DNA from: Litomosoides sigmodontis
Lineage: Eukaryota > Nematoda > Chromadorea > Rhabditida > Onchocercidae
Length of the DNA stretch: 64,000 nt
NCBI GenBank assembly: GCA_963070105.1
Contig: OY718806.1
Location: forward strand, 2,452,865-2,516,864
Direction of reading: 5' to 3'
Every line of letters starts with the position of its first letter. The stretch's first letter is position 1. The notes beneath the pieces were generated by a model that was not told where the DNA came from, searched no databases, and saw only the letters and a list, made by a program, of their open reading frames with translations. Position numbers and translations under genes: made by a program. Of the stretch, positions 10,097 through 24,000 are shown piece after piece.

Positions 10097-13000
10097 AGCT
10101 ACGCCTAATTAACAGGACATTTATTAACAGCACTTAACTACCACAAAGTGGGAATTTCAGCAATGTAACACTCCACGTTTAATGCAGTCTGTTGTAAAAA
10201 AATCCCTGCCATTCTCAGTTACACGATAGTCTCTTTACATTATTCTCACAAATTTCCATTTCTCCATAACTAAGCAGTGACTGCTGCACCTAACGCAATT
10301 TTTCAATTTTCTTGTGAAAACATGGCGAACATAATTTTGGGTTCTGGTCCATATTAAATGAATAATGCAAAAGTGTAAGTACTTCTGTGAAGTGCTAAAT
10401 TTTTTTTGCCAGCAATGTGGAAAGTGTCAATTAATATAATTACACAAAATCTTATCATTTTCACGCGATTCTACGCTTATCAAGTAAATTGTGGACAGAA
10501 ATACATAAAAAAAAAAAGGAAAAAAAAGGTGCACTATGACATAGACATTTTAAATTCTACTAGTGCCACTTTTGAGACCTGTTCCACACTTTTAAAAAAC
10601 GATAGAATGTCTCCTGTAGGTGTCTTCCCAAACAATTTTGTTTACCAGTCGTCATAGTAAGCAAAAATCGATGTCAACACGAAAACCATCTCATCGATTG
10701 AAAATTTAACCAAATTTATAGTGAAAGAATATGGAAAAAAGAAGCTCAGACGAAAATGGAAAACCGCAAAAACTGGAAAGCTTAGATGTATTGCACCCAA
10801 TATTTTGCAATCCTTTGTTTGGCTAACGTCGACAATGCTTTTTCATAAACATAAAAATTGTCAGTTGCTCGCGTCAGCTACTTTCTTCATGTATTTGACT
10901 GAATGTGAAACAGATGAAACCTAGCACCTTTCAGTTCTCGGACATTGCGTGAATGTTATCAGAGACAAGTTGTGATTCACGAAAACACCGCATAATTTGG
11001 TGTTAGAAGTGAATAAAACAAAAAAAAAAACAAACAAACAAACAAGTGCTACCAATTGTTCTACGAACATCAGTAGAAAACTAGAATTTTCAGCATTTCT
11101 TTCACGTACTGGTCTAAATTGGAAAACTACAGTGTAAGAAATAATACGGATCACAAACTCAGAATTTAAGGAACATTAATTCTCAAAACTCCTTGCTTAA
11201 TACAAACTAATAAGAGACCGAATTGAACTTCGCGATTTTCCAGCCGTTCCCTAGATCCTGATCCTTTCGCTTGCTAATTTTCCGTTCTCAATCAATAAGA
11301 AAATAACCAAAAACAGGAGATCTGACACCTTGCGTCAATCAATAAGCAACGATACATTTCGTTCGATTTAACAGAAAGCAAGATACTATTGCTGTCCCGT
11401 CCCTGGCCCTATAAAAGCATGAAGCACGATGTCTCTATCAGCCGTCACTACATATGTGTGTGCAATTTACATTTATCCTTTAGCTATTAAGCTGTTGGAT
11501 ATAATTTCGCGTAGCTACTTGGGAAGGTACAGACTAAATACATTGATACGTGGAATAGGAAGGCCGAAGAAGCAGGAAAAATATATGGATATGCTCCTAC
11601 AGTCATCTAGAACGACCACACTTTCAAGGATTGGATGTAAACAATAGCAGCAAAATCTTTTATGAGTCAATTAAAAAAAAAAAAGATGAGAATGCACAAG
11701 CAGTTATATGCTTGGTTGTTGCTCCCAATTTTCACAAAAGTAGTCACTAACATACGGCTTTACATTTTCACACGAGTGAGAGAGTCCTTAACTCAGTGTG
11801 CCAGCAAAAGCTAACATACGTGAAATATAAAAAATCAAAATTAATAGGTCATGTTAATTAGATCAATGTCCTCGTAGAGGGTGATCGTGTACAGTTTACG
11901 AGAGTGAAGTGAAGTAGAAATGGAATGGTCCTTCCCTCTTCCTAACAATGAAAGAAGCATGAGAAATACGTCGGTCGTCTCGGCCTTTGTCAATCACTCG
12001 TACAAACCGGAACATATTTGTTGCCTGTAGTAAGGGAGAAATTATCAAATACATTTCATCCAAAATTAACGACTAATAGTAATACCACCGTTTCTGCACC
12101 AACACTGACTGATCTTAATGGCTCAGTGAGAGAGGCGAGCGAGGGGGGACTGTCATCAGCGATCGTTCACCTACGAATACACTTCACAAACACAAACACA
12201 CGCACAACCCAGTAAACCAATCCTTTCCTACAGCGCTCTCAACTGCGAGTAGTAAGATACGAACTGTGTGTCACATGTGCAACACACACCTGGCATTGGT
12301 GACATCAACTACGGCAGGCACGCCACTTCTGCTGCACGACAAAATTGCACATTTCCACCTGGCATGTTAAATAAAACAATTACGAACAGGTGATCTGCCT
12401 ACTGAGATGTTCAGGCTTTCTACCTAGCACGTACCGTTGTTCCTCACCTCCGTCTCTATGTTCGGAAGTTTAGTAGTTTGATGCAAATAATATTTAACTC
12501 CTTCTTTGTTGCAGTTTTATGAGTGAACGAAATAGCACCCTATGCTAGACTACCCATGTGAAAATGTGAAATTATTATCTGTTCAACAGATACTATGAAA
12601 TTCATAGAAAAACCTTCATAAATGCAACTGTCAATTTTATTCTGTGGATTTCACCACTGTATTTTATTTCAAAAAGTCTCGAAATTCTTCAATTTGACTT
12701 AAATCGGTATGATTCTTATCTACTATATAGTTAGCTAATTGTTGCTGAAATTCACGAAAAACAATGTTGCCTCGCCCTTTCACACTTGCACTTTTATTCT
12801 AAACTAATTCATTTGTCCGCAGAGTATCAGATTGCTTGGCAAATCAGGAAACACGAACACATTCCTACTTTTTTTGATTTAATAATAATCAGAGGAACAT
12901 ACGACGTGATACCTTTTGTTGGACAATAATTAAGAAATTTTCCGATAAATGTGAATGCATGGAGCTTTTTTCTGAAAACAGTGAGGAAGTTAAAATCGTT

Positions 13001-15396
13001 AGTGTTGAGAAAGCCAAAGACAGAGCTATAAATGAAAAAGAAAAACTTAACAAAACTACAGAAAAATAAAATAACTGAAATAAAAGGTTTTTATAAGATT
13101 AAATTCGTAATACTTGTCTATGAATATCAGTCGTCCTCAAAAGGATTTGATACGAGTCCGATACGAAGCTCAAACTTTAAATGAGCTGACTTGTAAGGCC
13201 AGTAAACGAGTAGGTATAAGCATCTGGTGTTACTAATAAGCACAAATTGTTGCAATAAGCATCATACTGACATCGATTAGTGATATAAACCAAGGAATGT
13301 AAAAAAAAAAATAGTGTTAGAGACATAAACAGCGGCTCTGTTAGCAAGCTAGAGATGGCATCTAATTCCATACATTTCTCACAAATAAGTTCAACATGGA
13401 ATCTTTTATCGGGCAATAGTAGGGCCTACTTGGTTATCCATTCCACCGTATCACGAAGATAATCCGGAAGAAGCCGGTCAAGCCGGCTATTGACCTTGCT
13501 ACAAGCCAGTGCAGTTGGACCACCGTTAAGCTGGATCACTCAGACGAGTAAATGTTGGATAATCACCTTCTGCATTCGCCTGCAATCAATTGCGATCAGT
13601 GAATCCACCAGAAATAAGCTGAAAATACAGAAAAGTAAAGTGAACAAACCAGTAATCTACTCCAACTATAGTAACGGATCATCTCGCGTGTCACTATTCC
13701 TGGCTGCAGAAGAACGAAGGAAATTCTTGAGAGACTGACCGCAGCTACACCAACCGCCGGAAACCACAAACAAGGAGCTAACGCGAGATGGATGACACCA
13801 ATACAAACTACGCAAATGCCTTAGCAACAGAATCCAAAATGGTAGGATGGACAACGATCCGAGCCGCTCAACCGGTAATTTGCGGATACGGTGGGATGTG
13901 TAATTCGTACGCTTGACCATTGAGAAGGAGGCCGACGTTGTTGATGCGTGCGCATCGTTGTAAGTGTTGCTATCAAAGAAAAGTTACTATCAGGAAATGA
14001 GCTGCACACACGTGGCAAGTTAGCGTCTTACGCAAAAGACACGATTACTTAAAATAGCCAGTTGGCACGTCGTTAAATGTATAATTTACAAATTTCCTCC
14101 TCCCAACAATACTTGCTATTTTTGCATTATTGGAGATTAGCCAAAGTGCTAATATTACCCACCAATTCATTCATTTTCTTTCCATCTTCTATCTTGTCCC
14201 TTTTTTTTCGCCGAAATTCCTATCATTTGATGGAGTTCGAGTAGAAAACTTTGAAATTACTTCTTATCTCATGAATGCTAATGAGGAAGGCTTAAAAGTT
14301 GTTCATTTTTGAGTAAGATTGGAGAAGAAAACAATTCGTCGAATGCTTTGATGTGGCCATCGTGCATCATCAATATATCAGAAGAAATCGAAGCATGGGT
14401 TGCAGTCAGCTAGGCTAGGCTAGAGTTGCTTACAAATAAGCCTAGTTTATGTTGAGGGAAGGAGACGAGAGGAGGCCTTAGACTTCAGAGGCCTGTCAAT
14501 GTGAGTTACTCTGTGAGGTTCTTTTGATCAATTTGTGCTAATATGTACCCTCGCATGCTGAAGCAGTTTGAAGCGGTCTTCTAACGCAAGACATTTTGCA
14601 TCTCTCTCTCAAAGTATGAACATTACTACCACTCACTTATCATCTTATCCCTTTCTCCTTTTTCACTTTTATTGAAATTCAAATTTGTAATCAAGTGCGT
14701 ATAACTTGAATCATATTTCCGTGTAACTCGTGTACCTGTCCTAATTAACAAATGAATTAAGCGGAAACGCTTTGATGAGCTTTAAATAAGTTAAGCTGAA
14801 TTGATGATGTATGTATTGGATATGTATTTAGATACCAAGATGAATTGCTGTTTATGGTCATCACCTAGTTGAGTTATCCAGTTGTTATCATCGCTCGTTT
14901 GATCATTTCACACATTAACAATTATATTTCATTCGTAAAATTCACCTTAAACAGTATTATAATTATTTTTTGAAAAAAGTAATGATTATGTGAAAGGAGG
15001 AAAGAAGCATAACATGCCACTTAAAACATATAAAAGTGTGTGAGGAGGAACTGTGAAAGGATACTTTTGTGAGTGTGAAATTTCAATTCTCTTTCACGAT
15101 AATTCAAATTCTCGTTTAACTTATAAAAAGTATTTTTGCTTCTTATTGTTTAATTTTTTTCGAAAAAAAAACCTGTTACTTTATGGTGTAATTTTCTCCG
15201 TAAACTTTAACAGTTCTTATATGGTGAAGTTAAAGTATTACCTGACATGTTTGCCTTTTTTTTTCTGCTCTGAAATCATATTAATAAATATGAGTCGGAA
15301 TAAAGTAATGAGATTCTTTATGCAGCGTATCAATCAATCAATGAATTAAACCTATTGATTATGAATTGAATTTCGTGGAATTTAGATAAATTGTAA
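10097..15396. other. Long intergenic stretch upstream of MOB and synaptogyrin
   Basis: About 5.3 kb between divergent genes. It probably contains both promoters and unassigned 5' exons. Short open frames are scattered through it, but none shows splice-consistent extension or a known motif. The segment 13430-14030 is visibly richer in G+C than its surroundings and is noted separately. Confidence 0.5.
13430..14030. other. GC-richer unidentified block
   Basis: This roughly 600-nt block has more CG and GCC content than the surrounding AT-rich DNA, and open frames on both strands of 65-84 codons. None of the translations matches a family I recognise. It could be a decayed mobile element or an unknown exon. 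Confidence 0.35.
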
Positions 15397-15536
15397 ATGA
15401 TGCAGAATGTTCGGGCATATGGTGCCGGCATGGCTGGCGGACAGTTTCAACCGGGCGTTTTTTTGAGAAAACCAGCTGTTATCTTACGCATCCTTGCTTT
15501 GGTTCGTGAAATGAGAAGCTCTTTTTTTTTACTGAG

Positions 15537-15571
<35 letters not shown>

Positions 15572-17345
15572 TGATTACTCTCATTTCAGTCGTTTCACAA
15601 ATTGCAATACTGGTGGAAGCTTTTTTGATTGATGGATGAATGAGTGGGGGCTCTCTCTACAGCATCCTTGTTAAAGGATAAGGATGCTAAATTTGCCTGG
15701 GATTTTGTGATCACTGACTTCCAAGTTCGTTTACAGTCTGAAGAAGTGTTAAACAGGCTGAACAAGTGCGATGCGCGCATAAGTGACATTTTCATTTAAG
15801 GTGTTTGGACTGGCGCAATGGATTGCCGTGTCACGTGGTGGTTGGTATAAGCCAGAAAATGGTTACGAACAAATTTGTCTTTATGCTAACAGTTCGTCAA
15901 CTTGTTCCTTCGCTTCAGCAATGGGTTTTTTTGCTGTTTTGAGCTCATTGGGTCTGCTCTATCTAGATGCTAAATTTGAAAAAATTAGTTCAATTCCAAC
16001 GAGAAAACGAGCTGTAACTACTGATATGGGTCTATCCGGTTTGTCAATTTTTCTATCGTTTTCTGCATCGTATGATATTGAATCATTTGTTTTTCAATTT
16101 GATGAAATTTTTTTTGGCCTTGCAAAAAAAAAGAAGCATTAGAAAGATAGCATGCTTTCGTAGCCTATTATTTCTCGAATATAACCTATCTTCATTTCTG
16201 ATCAACTCGAAACTTTTGCAGCCATCGTTGCTTATCTTTCTGGTCTTTTTTCTCTGATAATTCTCTCCTGTACTGTAGTTGAGAAAAAAAAAACCTTTGA
16301 TATTAATTTAGCTTTTGAGTGGGATATCAAAGGAGTTTCTTAGCTGGAGCAGTGAGCAAGAACTTTAATATTTTGAAACCTTTGATTTAAAAATAAATTG
16401 AGATTTGAGTCTTCACATTGATCCGGAAAAGGCTATTCAGAAAGAATGAGTTGTAATTTTCAGTATTTCTGGCATTCTTATTTCTGATAACGTTTTTTTC
16501 GTTATGGTCAAAGTATGGTGAAGTGGACATAAGTAAGCCGTACGACGGTGGTATGGCTAAAAGCGCCATCTTCTTTGCATTTCTCTCACTCGTTACTTGG
16601 GTGATTTTTTTAGACTTGTTTACCAAACAACAGCGAATTATTTCTGTCTCATTACTAACAGATTTAACTTGAATTTTTAAAGTTAACTTGAGGTTAGATT
16701 TTCACGAGCAAATGAAAATCTCGATTTGAATTTTGATTTTCTCTTACAAATTTTCTGTTGCTCTAGTAGACTTTTTCCCGGTTACTCAAATGTTTCATAA
16801 GTCGTAATTAATACCAACTCTAGGGAGCAGCTGGGTTTTTGGCATGGCAACGCTACGAAGAGGGTGCGGTAACAAATTTTGCACCATCCTATGAACAGGA
16901 TTTTCCAACTGACATACAAACTGGACCAGACTACAGCTATGGAGGAGAAAGTGATATCGGCGCTGTTGGTTAGTTTATTTTGAGCTCTTTCAACCATATA
17001 TACATAGACGTATATATTGAAAATTGAAATTAAATTTAAAATTATGGCCAGTAATGAAAATGAAAAACTTGAAGTTATTTTGTGAATTGACATTTAATGT
17101 TGTTTCCTCATTAATTTCAAGTGATGATCATTCATCTATCATTAATACTGACTAGTGTTTGTTCGGATGACTTTGCTATGTAATTGAACGAAAAATGACG
17201 AAAACATCGTTTGTATTTTGAAAAATTCAAAATTTTAAATATTTCAGGGCAGAGCGATAGAGGTACCTATCAAAATGCTCCATTTACAGCAATCAATACA
17301 ATAGAATCCCCAGTGGATATTACAAAAAGTTATCAGGGATATTAG
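15397..17345 (+). CDS. sng-1: Synaptogyrin, five exons
   Basis: A four-transmembrane synaptic-vesicle protein of the MARVEL family. Exons: 15397-15501, 15801-16038, 16464-16600, 16824-16968 and 17248-17345; all phases agree and give 240 aa. The N-terminus AYGAGMAGGQF matches the family AYGAGKAGGAFDP start, followed by LRKPAVILRI. Transmembrane segments lie around VFGLAQWIAV (TM1), ASAMGFFAVLSSLGLLYL (TM2), FLAFLFLITFFSLW (TM3) and AIFFAFLSLVTWGAAGFLAW (TM4). A luminal loop between TM1 and TM2 carries Cys residues (EQICLYANSSSTC). The cytosolic tail is Tyr-rich and ends KSYQGY, like the vertebrate YQSQGY end. Role: synaptic-vesicle cycling, inferred from the family. Confidence 0.95.
15541..15568. 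repeat. (AG)14 microsatellite in synaptogyrin intron 1
   Basis: A pure AG run just after the first exon of the synaptogyrin gene. Confidence 0.9.
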
Positions 17346-17396
17346 CTAGTTTTTTCTTCTGTTTTTCTGATACAGCAAAAAAAGTGATTGTTAGCT

Positions 17397-17399
<3 letters not shown>

Positions 17400-17491
<92 letters not shown>

Positions 17492-17508
17492 TTATATTTA
17501 TATATATA
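17400..17508. repeat. (TA)n microsatellite
   Basis: About 80 bp of pure TA, then a decayed tail with TTTATA interruptions. It begins 55 nt after the synaptogyrin stop codon and therefore probably lies in its 3' UTR or just beyond. Confidence 0.95.
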
Positions 17509-19512
17509 CCCACACAGGTTTTACCAGTACCAACATTCGGGATTTTTCATAAATGCCTTATCATAGAATTGAAATGGGCAAGTAATTAGCGGCTGACTTA
17601 TTCAAGGAATGAGTCATTGTTTTATTAAAATTTCAGTTTTTAAAAGGAAAGCCATAAAGTTTGTGGTAAAAAAAAGAGAAGTCGTTTGTTCGAATTAAAA
17701 TAGGAAATGCTAATCCTCCTCATGGAATGCACTTCATGGATCACTCACTGTTACAGTAGAGAAAGCATTAGCTCTCTATTCGTTATTAATTCCTAAAAAG
17801 GAAAATTCAATTTGAAATATTTAATGGTTTGAATTATGCGTAGTAACATTTGCTTTACAATGATTCAATATGTATGCTTTTCAAGTCATGTTTCGTTTGG
17901 AAAATTCACGTCTGCTTCACTTATGTGAATTAAATTGTGTAAACTATACAATTAGTTTTGTTAATTTTAGCTAACAGCTTTTAAGAACGTTGCATAGAGA
18001 ATGAATGCAGCATTTTTTCAAAAGTTAAATTTGTTGCATTTGTAATAACATGTAGTTTAAACCAATTTAATAGCTTTGTTATGATATTATTACGTCAGAT
18101 AATTTTGCATGAAAAATAGATGATAATTTAGAATTTGCAAAAAACTTTTTTAAACCTTTTTTTAACACTCTTTAAGCATGTAATTTAATAAACGGAAAAA
18201 AATTAAGAATTTTTTTTGGGGGGGAAATGAAATGCTTGTGTGATTGTTTTTTTTTTAATTTGGTATGTATTTGAGTAATTAAACTTTCTAAAATGATTTA
18301 ATCAATATTACTATACCACCGCATCAAATTTTGCAAAAAATGTCTGAGAAAATAAACGGAAAAAACTAGGCGCTAAGCATTATAACTAACGAATACTACC
18401 ATAATCGATAAGTCATATAACGATCTTAGTAGGACTAAATCAAAAAGAGAAAAAAACGAACAAGCATTAGATTGTGAAAAATGTAAGCAACAAAAAATGA
18501 AAAAGCTATGAAAGTGGATTTGCATTATACTTAATGGAGAATGAAGAATTGATAGGTACAGGTGCGCTACAGGAAATTCTTCACTAAATAATTTAATTAT
18601 TTGAATTTGATTGATCTTGAAAAGGTGGTTTTTGCTTAATCCTTCACCCTTTGCTCCATGCCGCTTTATCATTGTTTTCCGATCAAAGTGATGTATGAAA
18701 TTAAGAAAGGGTAAATGAACTGGCATACAGCAGCGATTTCTATTTACATTGATTCAATCACTTAAAACTTTTCAACCGTCACGTATATTGGACGCCTTCA
18801 AGTAACGTCGTCGAACATTCTGTTTTCGGAGTTGAATTAGCAATGTCATTTATCAATTAGTTGAAACGACGTTTACGACTGAGATGCTGGATGCTTGAGT
18901 GCGCATATTTTTGCTTTTCCACATCTGATAATTACATGATTAATTAATGGCTTCAGAAATTGTGATTTGCCAAGGCTAAATTTTTAATTAAAATTAAAAC
19001 CCTTCATTGCATTATTGATTTCAAATAAGTTGATGTTGAAAATTTTTTGTCTAATTTAATTGTTTTTAGTTTTTTTCCTTTTCTAATTAAATAATGATAA
19101 TTTATTCGTTTACTGATAATTTCATGAGAATTAATTTCATTCAAATTTCTCATAAAGTTGAATGTTGAGGAACACTTCTTGCACTCGTTTCTTAGGCGAC
19201 GGAAAAGAAGTATAAATTTGGTGATTTTTTTGAAATCTTAATTTCCTGATAAAAAAACGAACAAACAAACAAACAAAGTACCAAACATATCTCTTCACAT
19301 TATACATTAGGAGAGAAAAGAAGAAGTAGGAGAAGAGAGGAAGGGATTTGCATGTATCTCCCTCCGTGTACTGTTTTATTTCTTTTTTTTTTGCTTTTGT
19401 CCTACCAATTATTTCATGGGAAGAAAAATGAAAATAAATTTTTTAGTGTTTTATTTTAAATTACAACTAATCGAAATCAAATAGGAAGAAAGATGATCGA
19501 TGAAATGGATGA
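17509..19512. other. Intergenic region, no gene seen
   Basis: AT-rich DNA with poly-A/poly-T runs. A 117-codon minus-strand frame at 18373-18726 has no recognisable domain and is not supported by splice signals. AATAAA hexamers on the plus strand near 18187 and 18351 could serve a long synaptogyrin 3' UTR. Confidence 0.5.
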
Positions 19513-20589
19513 ATGTCATCAACTGAACAATTGGAATATCTGACATTGTTCGATGTTGTAGCAAGTGCTTTCACGGTAATTATTTGTGTGATGTCAGCTT
19601 CATTACTCTCTATAATTGCTCAGACACAATTACAAAACGAAATTGAATACTGCAAGGTAGGTAGAGGTACAGGTTAAATTGCAGATTGCAGAAATGCAAT
19701 CAGCAAGTTTGCTCATTGTCTTTCAATTTACCGTTCAATAACTCTTCAGCGGCCAGAAATGCAATCAGCTATTATAATGCTAAAGTTTGATAAATTTATC
19801 ACTATTACTTATCATTTATCACTATTACTCTTTCTTTTTTTTGTTATCTCATTTTATCAGTGCCGATAATGCAACTTGCTGCTATTAATTTAGCAAACAG
19901 TTGGCTAATTAATAAGTTGTAGGAAGCAAATGCATGAGAGTGTATATAGCAGTAATGGCCAGTGTAGCAAACGAAAATAATGAAATGTCTGAGATTGATT
20001 TAACAGTTTTTTTTTTTGTTGTGAAATGAAAGATTATTGTAGTAAATGAGAGTATGCAAGAAAAATGAAGTGCAGTAGGAAAAGAAACAATGCGGTGTTT
20101 TTTTTTGGCTGATTTTACCGTGATGATAGCTTTAATAGTGCATTTTTGATTTTAATATTAAATTCATATTCTATGCAAATTTCCACTGTTGCTTTTTGAG
20201 TTCATCACCACATAGAGCTAATTAGAGGATGGAACGCTGTGGTATGATGCGATACTTTCAGGAGCACCAGGTCGAATAGGTAGGTATTCGAGGAATTCAA
20301 GGGCCACGTGAAACACCAGGGCCAACAGGCTACACTAATTTTAATATCTGTTGAAAAACTGAATTTTAGATGATGAATGCATTCATAATGTAGTGCATAG
20401 AATTTACTAAAACAGGTTATTTATTTATTCGTTCAAATTACAGGTGAGCAAGGCCCATAAGGAGATCCTGGTATTCCAGGATCCAAAGATCATCCTAGAC
20501 TTCCCGGAAAAAAGGCATTGGTGGAGAATGTGGTCTACATGGTTCTTTGTGACCATTGTCCAAATCCAAGGACAGCTCCAAGATATTAG
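19513..20589 (+). pseudogene. Decayed cuticle collagen gene
   Basis: The first exon, 19513-19656, is intact: 48 codons beginning MSSTEQLEYL, with a membrane-anchor segment (VASAFTVIICVMSASLLS) and ending NEIEYCK before GTAGGT. This is the nematode cuticle-collagen N-terminal domain. No recognisable second N-terminal block or long Gly-X-Y tract follows for 600 nt. Gly-X-Y remnants appear at 20261-20330 (GAPGRIG, then GIRGIQGPR in another frame) and 20443-20589 (GDPGIPGSK). The end is diagnostic: CDHCPNPRTAP then RY and TAG. Damage includes an in-frame TAA inside the Gly-X-Y run, lost glycines, and a frameshift pair around GGECGLHGS. The original would have been a secreted cuticle structural protein. 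An assembly error is the alternative to true decay. Confidence 0.8.
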
Positions 20590-21003
20590 CAAAATGATAA
20601 ACAGACATTTATTTTTGATACATCCAAAATGAATAATAAGTCACAGATAAAGTAACAGTTCAATGGTCATCATTAAATATGTGCAGTAATTACTGAATAC
20701 TCAAATACTTCCAACAAATTATTGTCATTTCACTTCTCTTTCAAAATCACCGCATCCTTTTATTTCTTTCACGTATTCAAAATTAGCATAAATTAATGGA
20801 AGGACTACCTGCAAAGTATACTTTGCATTTAATGATATGAAAACAGCGATACGTTATTTGATGGAAAAAATTTTTTAAATCAAAATATCACTTTTTTTTT
20901 CCTTTTCTTCCTCTTTTTTTTTTGTTTGAAGGAAATTTTTTCATAAGAAATAGGTGGAGAACAGTTAGCTAGCTCGTTATGCTAATATACAAATGATAAA
21001 TTT
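20590..21003. other. Intergenic or 3' flank, no gene seen
   Basis: AT-rich sequence between the collagen relic and the stop codon of the minus-strand IgSF gene. It probably includes that gene's 3' UTR. Confidence 0.5.
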
Positions 21004-24000
21004 CTAAAAATCAAAAAGCTGAAAAAAGTGAAGGAAGAAAACATTCAGTGCTAGCTGTTGAATGGATGCTGAAGCAGATCGTGTAAGCTTAGATGATTTA
21101 ATTTTTGAGGTTGTTTTTACAGCTAATGTAACAGGATCACCAACTCCAGCTTCATTCTCTGCTGTAAATCTAAAAACATATGTTGTTCCTTGACGTAATC
21201 CGCCAATTTCATATAAGCCATTTTTATCTGTAAAAATGTTGATAATTTCAGTCCTATGATATTATTACGTTTTTACATTCATTAAGTTAAATAAATTCTA
21301 CACAAATTAAAAAAAAATGAAAGAAAATTAATAGGAAATCTTACGAATTAAAAAAAAACCGAAAAAAAGCCAGTTTGAAATGCTATAAAATTTAAAGAAC
21401 GAATGTTTATTTAAATGAGAAAAAGGTAGCCTTACTAAAGTAACGTTTTTCATTTTCCTAGCAAACAAAAAACGAAAACAAAAGAAATGAGAAAAAAAGC
21501 CCACTCAAATGTACGGCAATTTTGACAGCATGCGCTAGCCAAATATGATTAATTTTATTTCCTCGCATTTGATCAAAACTCTAAAAATTCATCATTAATT
21601 TCACGTTACACAGAAAGAAAAAAGAAAAAGCAATTCCTAATTGTTTTCTTTTGTTTTCTTTTTCATAAATAAAAAATTTGTGAAATTTTTTCTTTTTTTT
21701 TTGTGATATAATGCATGCTTACTTGTTCAGTGCTATCACTACAAAGTTAATTTTCAAATTCATTTCGTAAGAATTAAAAGTTGCAAAAAATTTAAGTTTA
21801 TACTTGTTCAAGGATGGATTTTTTAACATATTCGATAATGTAACGTTGTATTGGCAATTGTTCACCAAATCCTTTCTCAATGTTCCACACCGCATAGGTC
21901 ATTCCAACATCTTGCAGTGAAACATGAACTTCACCAGGTGGACCTATAAAATGCAGGTGGTATTTTGCCTTTTTTTTTGAAATTTTAAAAATTCTGATGA
22001 AATTTTGCTAAAAAAAAAGTGAAATTTCAATGAAAAAATGAAATGTTTGTGTGTGTGTGTGTGTATGTGTGACATACTTGCTTCTTTAACAATAATTGTT
22101 TGTTGTGACTTTGACTTGCCATTGCTCGCCTCACATCGATACACACCCAAGTCATACTCCGTTGGTGATAAAATCTATGATTGTTAGAGAAATTAATTTA
22201 AAATAAAGAAAATTATTTTTAATAATTTACGTAACATGATGGCGATATATTGAGGAGGTGCGAAATGATTTGTTAATTTCAAGCTAAGCATTTTTTTTTT
22301 GTTGAAGAGAGGGAGTTGATTGGATTAATACTTTCAAAAATATCACACAAAGATGAAAATTGAAGCGAAGGAAAAAAGATTGCTAAATGAAAGTTACTTT
22401 GAGGCAACTGCTTTGATTTAAAGCATCAACGAAAATAATGCGATTGCTATCGCTCCATACTTCATTGCCATTTTTCAAATATCGAAAATGCCTTACGGGC
22501 GGATTCGAATGCGTCACATTACAACAGATTTGAGCTACGTGATCCAAAACAATAAAACGTTCCACAAATGATTTGTTAAATTTTGGCGATGCTAAAATTA
22601 TCATCTATTTTAGTTTGAAATTTGGCTTCGAAATTAAAGTGCCACTCAATTATGGAAAGTGTTGACGTCTTCGATCTCTACATTTGCATAAACGATGAAG
22701 AAGATGGCATTTCGTGCATTATTCTAATTAAAAAAAAATATGAAAAACAAACACCAAACGTCTAATCGAATTTCATGTTGTTCAACAACTGTTGCATCGT
22801 ATTTTTCAAACTCTTGAACTGATATGCATTTGATGATGGTATCTTGGTACTCATTTGTGAGCTTATTTACAGTTACTTCTGTTCCAGCGGTAACGAACAA
22901 AGTTTCTGCAACTGTGAATGTCGAAAGCGCAACTTTTGTCTTTGAATTGTATATTCAAATTAAATCAATTGATCCTAACACTTTAAATTTATCACATGAT
23001 GTGTGAAATACAGTAAATTAATTTGAAATGTACAACTCATTCAGTGAATTAGTTAAATGTTGTGTTTGTTATCTGACCATTTAAAACCTTTGAACTTCTT
23101 CGAAATTCGTTTGTCTCATCGCTAACAAAACTCATTGATCATTATTGATAGAATGTGCTCTTGCATTAATTATCACAAAGTGATAATTTTGAAAAAATAC
23201 AAATCGCTTTGTAATTATTACAAAGTGATAATTTTTATTATACCATCATTTGATGAATTTGAAGAATCGCTGCATTAATTATCACTTTGTATTTACAATC
23301 TATCAATTTATCATTCTGTGATTTTTCAAATTCAATGATTTTTCAAATTCATCAAATGATCGTATAAAAACTTTTAAATGAAAATAGCACATAAAATTTA
23401 TGAATATCTTCCACCATTCAATTGCATCATTTTACATTTAAAATTTGCACACCTCATCTTATGGTTATAAATTGAGTCACGTAGAGCTGCTCATTGATTT
23501 TCATAATTTAAAAACAAATTCATTTAATTAATTGATAAAAACAAATCTAAATAAATTATATTTATTCTAATTGGTGAAAAATTTTAATGTTCAAATATCA
23601 TTTAATTCAGTTTGATATATCAGGTTAATTTGATAAGATAAAGTGTAAAAGAAACCATTAAGTGGAAAGCCACTATCATTGGTAATATGTGTTTCAGGTG
23701 GTGGATTCCCGATCGATCCACAATCGATTGTTAATGATTCGCCGATCATTCCTCCAACAACACTATCACTTTCCTTCCAACGAATTTCACCTGCACATCT
23801 CTTATTGTTGAAAAAAAAAAAAATTTCAACCGTAGCTGATAACAAGTAGTAGTATAAATTATCGTTTTCCTTTCTCTCATATATCACGTATTAAATTCGA
23901 AATTTCAATACCGATAACAGTGAGTTCCACTTTCCGTTCAGCTGTTATCGTTCTGGAATTCCTTGCAACACATCTGTAGAAACCGCTATCACGTTTTGCA

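Noticed and set aside
18373..18726. 117-codon minus-strand frame
   Set aside because: No recognised domain, AT-rich codon make-up, and no splice or neighbour support.
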